Shown here piece after piece: positions 24,440-32,393 of a stretch of 64,000 nucleotides of DNA; the first letter of the stretch is position 1, and every line of letters starts with the position of its first letter. This stretch comes from Verrucomicrobiia bacterium (lineage in GTDB: Bacteria > Verrucomicrobiota > Verrucomicrobiia > Limisphaerales > Pedosphaeraceae). Position numbers and translations under genes: made by a program. The stretch is taken from positions 1 through 64,000 of the forward strand of contig DATAUW010000041.1 of assembly GCA_036268055.1 (NCBI GenBank), given 5' to 3'. The notes under the pieces are model-generated. The model worked only from the letters and a program-made list of their open reading frames with translations, searched no databases and was not told where the DNA came from.

Positions 24440-26380
24440 TTCCGCCGGTGGCTGCGTTTGCGCGCCTTTGGTCGCGATGGCTTCAGACAAAAGCCCCAGC
24501 GCCTCCGCGCGCAAGACCGCGCCCACCAGCCGGTTTTCCGTTCGCGAATTGACCACGGGAATATTTCGCAATTCACTCGAGAGTAGCACCGGCAGCGTAT
24601 CGAGCAATAATTGATCGGGCGTGATCGTGAGCGGCGGCGGGCGCATCACGTCGTAGGCGATGACTGCGCTCATTTCCTCACCTGCCGAGAGATATTCTTT
24701 TAAGTCTTGCAACGCGACGACGCCAATCAATTTATAGCCGCTGTCCACCACGGGCAAAAAATTATTCGGGCTGGTAAGAAAACGCTCGCCGATCTGTTGC
24801 AGGGTGGCCGTCTCGCGAATTGGCGGCACCGGCGTGTGCATGAGGTCGGCCACGGTTTGCTCTGTTGCCGAACCGGGCCGAAGATTTTCCCGGTCCATGA
24901 GCAAGCCTTTTTTGCGTAACGGCGCCGTGTAAATCGAATCTGTGTGAATGCGCCGCGCGACCAAAGTTGAAATCACGCATGCCAGCATCAACGGCGGCAT
25001 CACTGAATAGTTCAATGAAATTTCAAACACCATGATCATCGCCAGCAATGGTGAACGCGTGGTGGCCGCAAGCATGCTGCCCATGCCCACCAATGCGAAT
25101 GCGCCCGTCGGCAGTTCGCTTCCCAGTCCCAGCCGATGCAACGCCGTGCCGGTGATCGAGCCTACTGCCGCGCCGAGAAACAATGTTGGTGTGAAGACAC
25201 CGCCCACCGCGCCTGAACCCACCGCCGCGAGTGTTGCGAGCAATTTGGCAAAATACAGCGCCAGCAAACCGATCAGCGGATACGCGTATTCCAAAAATCG
25301 CTCGTGCAATATTTTATTGGTGACGCCGTAACCGTTGCCCCACACATCGGGATAACCGAGTGTGATCAATCCCACGATTAATCCGCCAATCATCAACCGC
25401 ACATAAATCGGCACCGGAATTTTTTTGAACCCGGCTTGTGACCAATCGAGCATGCGCAGAAAAACCGCGCCCATGATTCCAGTGAGCGCGCCCAGCACCA
25501 GGAACCACGGCAGCTTGGTCAGGCTGTTGAAATCGAACGGCGGCACGTCGTACCACGGTTGCAATCCAAAAAAGCTTCGCGAAACCATCGCCGCGATGAC
25601 CGAGGAAAACACCAGCGGCGCGAACAGGCTCATCGAAAAATTTCCCAGCACAATCAGCGACGCAAAAACCGCGCCCGTGATCGGCGCATTGTACGCCGCC
25701 GCGATTCCCGACGCCGCGCCGCACGCCGTCAGCAGGCGCAGGCGATACGGTTGCCAATGCGCAAACTGTCCCCACTTCGACGCAAACGTCGCGGAAAGCT
25801 GCGTGATCGCGCCTTCGCGTCCGATGGATGCGCCGCTACCGATGCTGATCAGTGAGGAGATGGCCTGCACAATGCCCGTGCGCGCGGGCAGCCGACCATC
25901 GCTCGTCGTCACCACTTCAAGAATATTGGTTGAGCCTTGCTTGCCCACGAGTCGCAAGCCCCAATACAACACCACTCCTGCGACCAATCCGCCAATCATC
26001 GGAACCAGCAATCGGATTGGATAACTGCTGCTCGCGGCGAGTTCGACCGGATCGCCCGTGCGCTGAAGAAAAAGCAACTGCGAGAGATCAATGCATTTGT
26101 GAAAAACCAGATTGACCAGTCCGCCGATCACGCCCACGCCGCCGGCGAGCACCAAATGAAATGCCTCCTCGCTGAAGCGCAATTTTTCGCGGATGCGCAA
26201 GGCACGCTGCCAATGCTTGCGGGCCAGCGCCCGGAGCGTCGTGATCAACTGCTCGATTTTACCCTTGCCAGCCTGCACTGGTTTAATATGCCCGCAGTTG
26301 ATTCCTTTTACGAGTCGCGATTTCATTTGCCTCGCGATGGCCAACACCGCCGCCTTGCAAATCGCCGCCTCGTCAGCCAA
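24419..26380 (-). CDS. ClC-type chloride channel/transporter with CBS pair
   Basis: The 653-aa product has a ClC membrane domain (about residues 75-505) with the selectivity motifs GSGASIGREGAITQL, where E of GREG is the gating glutamate, and GSGAVGGVFTPTLFLGAA. Two cytosolic CBS domains follow (VADLMHTPVPPIRETATLQQ, then AYDVMRPPPLTITPDQLL). CBS pairs usually bind adenine nucleotides and regulate gating. Whether it is a channel or a chloride/proton exchanger cannot be settled. Its start is 10 bp from the divergent metG start; a Met at residue 19 is an alternative that would open a wider gap. Confidence 0.9.
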   Translation of the reverse strand: MADEAAICKAAVLAIARQMKSRLVKGINCGHIKPVQAGKGKIEQLITTLRALARKHWQRALRIREKLRFSEEAFHLVLAGGVGVIGGLVNLVFHKCIDLSQLLFLQRTGDPVELAASSSYPIRLLVPMIGGLVAGVVLYWGLRLVGKQGSTNILEVVTTSDGRLPARTGIVQAISSLISIGSGASIGREGAITQLSATFASKWGQFAHWQPYRLRLLTACGAASGIAAAYNAPITGAVFASLIVLGNFSMSLFAPLVFSSVIAAMVSRSFFGLQPWYDVPPFDFNSLTKLPWFLVLGALTGIMGAVFLRMLDWSQAGFKKIPVPIYVRLMIGGLIVGLITLGYPDVWGNGYGVTNKILHERFLEYAYPLIGLLALYFAKLLATLAAVGSGAVGGVFTPTLFLGAAVGSITGTALHRLGLGSELPTGAFALVGMGSMLAATTRSPLLAMIMVFEISLNYSVMPPLMLACVISTLVARRIHTDSIYTAPLRKKGLLMDRENLRPGSATEQTVADLMHTPVPPIRETATLQQIGERFLTSPNNFLPVVDSGYKLIGVVALQDLKEYLSAGEEMSAVIAYDVMRPPPLTITPDQLLLDTLPVLLSSELRNIPVVNSRTENRLVGAVLRAEALGLLSEAIATKGAQTQPPAELSGNKH

Positions 26381-26390
26381 AGTAGCGGGA

Positions 26391-27953
26391 ATGGATAAGC
26401 GTTTTTACATCACGACTGCGATTGATTACGTCAATGGCGAACCGCACCTCGGCCATGCGTACGAGAAAATTGTGTCGGACGTCATCGCGCGGTCACAGCG
26501 CAGTTTCGGGCAGGATGTTTTTTTTCTTACTGGTCTGGATGAACACGGGCAAAAAGTTCAGCAAGCCGCGCTGGCGCAAGGAAAGAGTCCTCAGGCTTAC
26601 TGCGACGAACTGTTTAGCATTTGGAAAAATTTTCCAACCAAACTGGAATTGACGAATGATGATTTCGTCCGCACCACCGAGCCGCGCCACAAAAAATTTG
26701 TCCAAGCGATCCTGTCCAAACTCAACGAGCGCGGACATTTTTATAAGGCCGCCTATAAAGGTTATTATTCAACGAAGGAAGAAACTTTTTTGACGGAGAA
26801 AGACCGTTTGCCCGATGGCTCGTTTCCCGCGAATTACGGCCAGGTAACCGAGTTGCTCGAAGAGAATTATTATTTCAAACTCAAAGACCAGCAAGCGTGG
26901 CTCATTGAATATATCGAATCGAACCCGAATTTTATCCAGCCGGATTATCGCCGCAATGAAGTGCTTGGCTTCCTCAAAAATAATGCGCTCGAAGACCTCT
27001 GCATCTCCCGGCCAGTGAATCGCCTGAACTGGGGCATCCCCATTCCGTTCGATGCCAATTTCGTCACCTACGTGTGGTTCGACGCACTGGTGAATTATAT
27101 CAGCGTTGCCGCCGCGCAGGGTGATCCGCTCGTGAATGCCGCCGCCGGAACTGTTTCCGAATCGCCGAATGCCGCTCAACTCTGGCCCGCCGATATTCAC
27201 GTCATCGGCAAAGACATTTTGAAATTTCACGCCGTCTATTGGCCGATCATGCTCAAAGCGATGGGCCTTCCCTTACCTAAGCAAATTCTCACGCACGGCT
27301 GGTGGCAAAAAGATGGCGAGAAAATAAGCAAGAGCACCGGCAACGTCGTAGATCCCATCGCCGTGATTGACGAATGGGGGCTGGATGCGTTTCGTTTTTA
27401 TCTGGTGCGCGAATTGGCGATCGGCCCCGATGGAAATTGGACCGATGCCGGTTTTCAAGCGCGTTATCAGGCCGAGCTTGCCAACGGCCTCGGCAATCTC
27501 GTGAACCGTTCGCTTTCGATGCTCAAGCGTTATCGCAATGGCGTCGTTCCCCAGCGTTCTGATGAACTCAGCGCCGAAGCCGCCAAAATCATCGCTGAAA
27601 CTCGCGCGCATCTGGAACAAAATCAATTGCAAGCCGCGCTCGTTTCGATCTGGTCGCTGGTCAACCGCGCCAATCAATACGTGGACCAGACTGCGCCGTT
27701 CAAACTGGCGAAAGATCCTTCGCGCGCGCAACGGCTCGACGAGGTGCTCTACAATCTCGCGGAAAGTTGCCGCATCCTCGCGGTGCTGCTCTGGCCGTTT
27801 TTGCCGGGAACGTCCTCGAAAATTTATGCGCAACTGGGCTTGAGCGGCGCGCCGGAAAAATTTTCCGCGGCGGCCTGGGGCGGACTTCCCGCCGGCCACG
27901 CTATCGGCGAACCCGCGGCGCTATTCCCGCGCAAAGACAAGCCGCCGGCCTAA
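26391..27953 (+). CDS. metG: methionyl-tRNA synthetase
   Basis: The 520-aa product charges tRNA-Met. It opens MDKRFYITTAIDYVNGEP with the HIGH-type motif HLGH at residues 19-22, has WFDALVNYISV and HVIGKDILKFHAVYWP in the catalytic core, the KMSKS-type motif KISKST near residue 310, and an alpha-helical anticodon domain. At 520 residues it lacks the C-terminal tRNA-binding extension of the Escherichia coli enzyme. The zinc knuckle cysteines of class 1 MetG are not seen in the connecting peptide (TEKDRLPDGSFP), consistent with the short type. The start at 26391 matches the family; in-frame sequence upstream is antisense to the ClC gene. Confidence 0.94.
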   Translation: MDKRFYITTAIDYVNGEPHLGHAYEKIVSDVIARSQRSFGQDVFFLTGLDEHGQKVQQAALAQGKSPQAYCDELFSIWKNFPTKLELTNDDFVRTTEPRHKKFVQAILSKLNERGHFYKAAYKGYYSTKEETFLTEKDRLPDGSFPANYGQVTELLEENYYFKLKDQQAWLIEYIESNPNFIQPDYRRNEVLGFLKNNALEDLCISRPVNRLNWGIPIPFDANFVTYVWFDALVNYISVAAAQGDPLVNAAAGTVSESPNAAQLWPADIHVIGKDILKFHAVYWPIMLKAMGLPLPKQILTHGWWQKDGEKISKSTGNVVDPIAVIDEWGLDAFRFYLVRELAIGPDGNWTDAGFQARYQAELANGLGNLVNRSLSMLKRYRNGVVPQRSDELSAEAAKIIAETRAHLEQNQLQAALVSIWSLVNRANQYVDQTAPFKLAKDPSRAQRLDEVLYNLAESCRILAVLLWPFLPGTSSKIYAQLGLSGAPEKFSAAAWGGLPAGHAIGEPAALFPRKDKPPA

Positions 27954-27991
27954 CCAACATGGACTGGATGGGCACGCAAGGAAGCGATACC

Positions 27992-28906
27992 ATGAAACCG
28001 CAGTTGCGCCGCAAGATTGCTTTTGGGCTGCGAGGATTTCTGTCGCTATTCCTCCTCGCGCAAGCCGCCCGCGCGCAGGTTCTCGCGTTACCGCCTCGCC
28101 CGGCCGATGCGCTCACCGGAAGCGTGTTTGCGCAGAGTCTCACCAATCTTGCCCGGCCAGAGCGCGAGGAAAAAATTTACCAGCAGATCGCGCTGGGAAA
28201 CGTGCCCGATTTTCTACGGCTGCTTTGCCCGGTTCAGGTTGAGATGAGCGAAAACGGAAAAACCAACTCGGCGATTTTTTATGTGACGCCGGACTACCTC
28301 GCCGTGGGTTGTGATACGAATTATTTTTTTACACCACTTACGCCCATCACGGCCCAGCGAGTTGCCGACCTGGCCCATTGCTCGCTGCCCACCCGTAAAA
28401 TGGTGGACATGATTTACTCCAACGCGGTGGTCAAGCTTGCGCCGTTCCCAATTCTGCCGAATGCAGCGATGACGACCGTTCCCATTTTCATCGAGCATAA
28501 TTATGCAATCGCGAATCAGCGTGAGGCTTCTCTGCCGGAACATCCGCTCGGCGCGTTGGTTGCGGGCGACAAAAAGGACGTAGTCATTTCGGCAAAACTT
28601 GCCGGCACATCCGGCAAGGTCGCCATCTACGGCTGGCATAAGCTGGACGGCCACGCGATCCAGCCATTATATCTTGGCCACACGGAAACCTGGGCCGATT
28701 ACAGTCACGGAATTCGGCTCGTCCAAATGGAGATGACCGTAAATGGCAAGCAAACAACTGTCGCAACAACGCTCGCGGACCCGGCTTTATGCGAATTGTT
28801 GAGCGACGAAGGCCCGATCGGCACACCGCGCTATCCGACAACCTTCAAGCCGGTTCCCGTCGTTGCCAGCGCCACCGGAAGCGACACCAACCATGAAGCC
28901 AAATAA
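27992..28906 (+). CDS. exported protein of unknown function
   Basis: The 304-aa product has a signal peptide (LRRKIAFGLRGFLSLFLLAQ, cleavage near ARA-QVLA). The mature part includes YVTPDYLAVGCDTNYFFTPL, RKMVDMIYSNAVVKLAP and IYGWHKLDGHAIQPLYLGH. I do not recognise a family or a catalytic motif, though the spaced Asp, Tyr and His residues look conserved-domain-like. The ATG at 27992 has AGGAAG eight bases upstream. Its end overlaps the next lipoprotein gene by 14 bp, so the pair is coupled and probably acts together. Confidence 0.7.
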   Translation: MKPQLRRKIAFGLRGFLSLFLLAQAARAQVLALPPRPADALTGSVFAQSLTNLARPEREEKIYQQIALGNVPDFLRLLCPVQVEMSENGKTNSAIFYVTPDYLAVGCDTNYFFTPLTPITAQRVADLAHCSLPTRKMVDMIYSNAVVKLAPFPILPNAAMTTVPIFIEHNYAIANQREASLPEHPLGALVAGDKKDVVISAKLAGTSGKVAIYGWHKLDGHAIQPLYLGHTETWADYSHGIRLVQMEMTVNGKQTTVATTLADPALCELLSDEGPIGTPRYPTTFKPVPVVASATGSDTNHEAK

Positions 28907-29924
28907 ATCTCGCGATATATTTTGGCCTGGCATCCTGTGGTTGAGTCTGTTCGCTTTTTTTCTGAGCGGCTGCCAGAGTGCGCCGGTGATGCGAGCAGTC
29001 ACCCTGCCCGGCTTTCAACCCGCGCCGTTTGATGAGCAGACGATTTCCTACGTGTTTGAGCCGGAGACGAAAGTTTATATTGATGCGCCACAACATTTCC
29101 CCGCGAACCGCAAAGTGAAATTGATTTTTTACGCGCTGCCCAACGGCAACACGACGGAACAGACCATCGGCAAACTCACCGGCACAAACGACGATGGACA
29201 TTTCGACATTCAACACATCGGGGCGCAAACGCGATTCCTCCGGCGAGTCTATTCCAACGAGGCCATCGTTGTCGTTTATCTCGAATCGAATCAGCGAAGC
29301 TGGCCTGCGTGGCGCAAAAAACATGCGCTGCAACCCAACCTGGTTTTGCAACTCGTGGATGAAGTCAAAAAACGCTTCAGCAATTTCAATGTGCGGGTGA
29401 CCTTGAGCGCTCACAGCGGTGGCGGCAGCGAAATCTTTGGCTTCATCAACGCTGAACAACACATCCCCGACGACGTCGAACGCATCGCTTTTCTGGACGC
29501 CAATTATGCCTACAACGAGTCGTTGCATCACAAAGAGAAATTGATCGAGTGGTTGCGCGATTCAAACCGCCATTATCTAAGCGTGCTGGCGTACAACGAC
29601 GCGGTCGCGCTGCTCAATGGGACTAATTTTGTCTCCGCCACCGGCGGGACGTGGGGTCGCACCCACGCGATGTTGAAGGATTTAGGCAGTGAATTGAAAT
29701 TTACTTCCCAAACCAATGCCGCGACTGGAATTGAAACCTATGCCGCATTGAACGGCCGCGTGGAATTTCTGCTCAAGGAAAATCCTGATCAAAAAATCTT
29801 TCACACCGTGCAAGTCGAGCGCAACGGTTTCATTCAAAGCCTGCTTTCCGGCACGCCGCATGAAGGCCAGGACTACATTTATTTCGGAGATCGCGCTTAC
29901 ACCAACTGGATCGCAACCAACTAA
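28893..29924 (+). CDS. lipoprotein with alpha/beta-hydrolase-like core
   Basis: The 343-aa product has a lipoprotein signal ending FFLSGC, so it is membrane anchored. The mature part reads KVKLIFYALPNGNTTEQTIG, then RVTLSAHSGGGSEIFGFI, a G-X-S-X-G-like nucleophile elbow in which the first Gly is Ala, and RIAFLDANYAYN, a likely acidic position, with H in HTVQVERNGF. This order suggests a secreted esterase or amidase of the alpha/beta hydrolase fold. The family is not certain. It is translationally coupled to the upstream exported protein and is followed 11 bp later by a secreted lectin-like protein. Confidence 0.65.
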   Translation: MKPNKSRDIFWPGILWLSLFAFFLSGCQSAPVMRAVTLPGFQPAPFDEQTISYVFEPETKVYIDAPQHFPANRKVKLIFYALPNGNTTEQTIGKLTGTNDDGHFDIQHIGAQTRFLRRVYSNEAIVVVYLESNQRSWPAWRKKHALQPNLVLQLVDEVKKRFSNFNVRVTLSAHSGGGSEIFGFINAEQHIPDDVERIAFLDANYAYNESLHHKEKLIEWLRDSNRHYLSVLAYNDAVALLNGTNFVSATGGTWGRTHAMLKDLGSELKFTSQTNAATGIETYAALNGRVEFLLKENPDQKIFHTVQVERNGFIQSLLSGTPHEGQDYIYFGDRAYTNWIATN

Positions 29925-29935
29925 CTCATACCATC

Positions 29936-31006
29936 ATGAACCAGCAATCCCTGTTTAAAAAAATAAAGGCCGCCGCGTTGTTTGCGTTCCTGGCAGGCGC
30001 GCTTGCGTCGGCGCACGCCGCGGACGTTTTCTTTTCCGACGGTTTTGAAAATTACACTCTCGGTCCGCTGGATGCCGACCTCGCGGTGAGTTCGGGTGGC
30101 GTGAATAATTTCACCAATGGCGCTCCCTACGTGCGCGGCGCTTTTTTCAATCCGTGGTGGGGCAGCGAGCCACCGAACTTGATCGTGGTGGGCGCGGAGA
30201 ATGGCGTGACGCCGCACAGCGGGAGCCAGATGGTTCGCGGCGCTTCCACTAATTTTATGACCGTTAGCCAGGACTTGTATAATATTGCCTACCGCGAAAA
30301 TCTCGGCACGCCTTTCCGGGGAAACCTGGTGCTCGATTGGTGGTTCTACGACCCCATCGGCGCAGGCACGGGTGCGGTCAATTATCAGGATTCGATCTCA
30401 CTGGTTTACTATCCCGATTTGCCAACGAACGCCGATTACACAGATCCATTCTTTTTCGGCGCGGGAGGCGCGAGTCAATTTGCGCTGGGCGCCGCCAAAG
30501 ACCAAAATGGAGGTTTCAACCCAGCCAAATACCAGGCGGAAGTCGCCACCGGCAGCGGCTACGATGGCACCGGTCCCGGCCTCGGCTGGTTCAACACAGC
30601 CACGACGCGCAGCGTGGGCTGGCACCATGCGCGCATCACGATTTCCGCCGTCCTGCCGACGGGCGGTGCGTTTGTTTTCTTTTATATTGATGATCTTTCC
30701 CATGCGACGATGAGCACCAGCGCTCCAGTGGGCGTGGGTGTAAACGCGATTCAAATGGATGCGGGTTTCGGCACTACCACCGGTTACTATGATGATGTTA
30801 CTTTTGACCTCTCGCAACACGCGCAATTAACCATGACAAGGTCGAAGACAAATATTGTCCTTCGCTGGCCGGCGGGTTGGGTGCTCCAAAGCGCAGCGAA
30901 CGCGGTGGACACGAATTTTACCGACGTGCCGAGCGCTGCTAGTCCCTACACCAACAATTATTCCGTCGTCACGCACTTATACCGGTTGCGTTCGGCGAAC
31001 CCTTGA
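29936..31006 (+). CDS. secreted lectin-like protein with FYR-type C-terminus
   Basis: The 356-aa product has a signal peptide cleaved near AHA-ADVFF and opens FFSDGFENYTLGPLDA, the usual start of concanavalin-like (LamG/CBM-type) jelly-roll domains in Verrucomicrobiota. Strand-like blocks such as NLVLDWWFYDP, WHHARITISAVLPTGGAFVF and GYYDDVTFDL support a beta sandwich of about 270 residues. The last 70 residues form the shared terminal module and end HLYRLRSANP. A carbohydrate-binding or surface role is inferred. It follows the lipoprotein gene by 11 bp, so it probably belongs to the same transcript. Confidence 0.68.
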   Translation: MNQQSLFKKIKAAALFAFLAGALASAHAADVFFSDGFENYTLGPLDADLAVSSGGVNNFTNGAPYVRGAFFNPWWGSEPPNLIVVGAENGVTPHSGSQMVRGASTNFMTVSQDLYNIAYRENLGTPFRGNLVLDWWFYDPIGAGTGAVNYQDSISLVYYPDLPTNADYTDPFFFGAGGASQFALGAAKDQNGGFNPAKYQAEVATGSGYDGTGPGLGWFNTATTRSVGWHHARITISAVLPTGGAFVFFYIDDLSHATMSTSAPVGVGVNAIQMDAGFGTTTGYYDDVTFDLSQHAQLTMTRSKTNIVLRWPAGWVLQSAANAVDTNFTDVPSAASPYTNNYSVVTHLYRLRSANP

Positions 31007-31085
31007 ACGATTTTGAAATCGTATCGCGCGGCTGAATTCCCGCTTGCACTGGGGGCCGCTGCTCGTTATTCCTTTCCGGCTAAAT

Positions 31086-32261
31086 ATGAATTATAAGATT
31101 TCACATCGCGCCGCGTCGCTCACGGCGTCGCTCACGCTGGCGATTGATGCCAAGGCCAAACAAATGAAGGCCGAGGGCGTGGACGTGGTCGGCTTTGGCG
31201 CCGGCGAACCGGATTTTGACACTCCGCAGCATATCAAGGATGCGTGTGCGAAAGCGCTCGCGGATGGTTTCACCAAATACACTCCGGCGGCGGGCATACC
31301 CGAATTGCGCCAGGCGGTCGCGGACAAATTCAAGCGCGATAACGGCCTCACGTATAAGCCATCGCAAGTGATCATTTCCTGCGGCGGCAAACATTCCTGT
31401 TACAACGTCATCCTCGCCACCTGCGAAGAAGGCGATGAGGTCATCATCCCCGCGCCGTATTGGCTGAGTTATCCCGAAATGGTGAAGCTCGCGGGAGCCA
31501 TGCCGGTGATCATCGAGACGAGCGACCAGACGGAATTCAAAGTCACGCCGGCGCAACTGCGCGCGGCGATCACTCCGCGGACGCGTCTCTTCGTGCTGAA
31601 CACGCCGAGCAATCCGACGGGCTCCCTCTACACGCGCGATGAGATCAAGGCGCTCGGAGATATCTGTGTCGAAAAAGGCGTGCTCATCATGAGCGACGAG
31701 ATTTATGAGAAGCTCGTTTATGACGGCGCGGAACACGTGAGCGTGGCGAGCTTTTCGCAGGCGCATTATGAACACACGATCGTCGTGCACGGATTTGCGA
31801 AGGCGTGGTCCATGACGGGTTGGCGTCTTGGTTTTCTTGCGGCGCCGGAACCCATCGCCAAGGCGATTGACGCGATTCAAGGTCATAGCACGAGCAATCC
31901 GACTTCATTCGCGCAGAAGGGCGGCGTCGCGGCGTTGAACGGCTCGCAGGAGCATTTGAAACTGTGGCTGGCAGAGTTTGACAAGCGCCGCACCTACGCG
32001 CACAAGCGTTTCAACAGCATGCCGGGGATCACTTGCGTCAATGCAAAGGGCGCGTTCTATTTGTTTCCAAACATCTCGAAGCTCGGACTCAAGTCCACGG
32101 ACTTCTGCGCGAAATTGTTGGAGCAGGAAAAAGTCGCGGCGGTTCCGGGAATTGCCTTCGGCGCGGATGATTACTTGCGCATCAGCTATGCGACGAGCAT
32201 GGCGAATATCGAAAAAGGGTTGGACCGCATCGAGAAATTTGCCAAAGCGCTGGCGAAGTAA
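31086..32261 (+). CDS. aspartate aminotransferase, class I/II (subgroup Ib)
   Basis: The 391-aa PLP enzyme shows the fold-type I landmarks: GFGAGEPDFDTPQHIKDA, the NTPSNPTG loop, SDEIYEKLVY, and the Schiff-base lysine in HGFAKAWSMTGWRLG, followed by the Arg in DYLRISYATS that binds the substrate carboxylate. It most resembles Thermus-type aspartate aminotransferases that interconvert aspartate and 2-oxoglutarate with oxaloacetate and glutamate; prephenate activity is possible. The ATG at 31086 is chosen because MNYKISHRAASLTASLTLAI is the family start; 14 in-frame codons upstream are non-homologous. It stands alone before a hairpin region. Confidence 0.9.
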   Translation: MNYKISHRAASLTASLTLAIDAKAKQMKAEGVDVVGFGAGEPDFDTPQHIKDACAKALADGFTKYTPAAGIPELRQAVADKFKRDNGLTYKPSQVIISCGGKHSCYNVILATCEEGDEVIIPAPYWLSYPEMVKLAGAMPVIIETSDQTEFKVTPAQLRAAITPRTRLFVLNTPSNPTGSLYTRDEIKALGDICVEKGVLIMSDEIYEKLVYDGAEHVSVASFSQAHYEHTIVVHGFAKAWSMTGWRLGFLAAPEPIAKAIDAIQGHSTSNPTSFAQKGGVAALNGSQEHLKLWLAEFDKRRTYAHKRFNSMPGITCVNAKGAFYLFPNISKLGLKSTDFCAKLLEQEKVAAVPGIAFGADDYLRISYATSMANIEKGLDRIEKFAKALAK

Positions 32262-32298
32262 ATTAAGTTCTGGTTCTCGTGATAACGTGGTGGAAAAA

Positions 32299-32320
32299 CG
32301 AAACTGTTAAAACAGTTTCG
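32299..32320. terminator. bidirectional hairpin between convergent genes
   Basis: CGAAACTG, TTAAAA, CAGTTTCG forms an eight-pair stem between the convergent aminotransferase and proS genes. It lacks a long T-run on either side, so it is only a possible terminator. Confidence 0.4.
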
Positions 32321-32342
32321 CCTCTTCTCTTGCATTATACCC

Positions 32343-32380
32343 CCCCCAGCTAAAGCTGGGGGTTAATGAGAAACGGTGGA
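32343..32380. repeat. hairpin plus conserved 18-bp tail (copy 2)
   Basis: CCCCCAGC, TAAA, GCTGGGGG is followed by TTAATGAGAAACGGTGGA, matching the element at 141-175. It sits 14 bp past the proS stop and may also help end proS transcription. Confidence 0.5.
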
Positions 32381-32393
32381 AAGTTTGAATGCC

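Noticed and set aside
26193-26390. N-terminal extension of metG
   Set aside because: The 66 in-frame codons are antisense to the ClC gene and unlike the family; MDKRFYITTA is the usual start.
32294-32362. Strong intrinsic terminators of the aminotransferase and proS
   Set aside because: The hairpins are real, but neither is followed by a clear T-run, so at most one is listed as a possible terminator.
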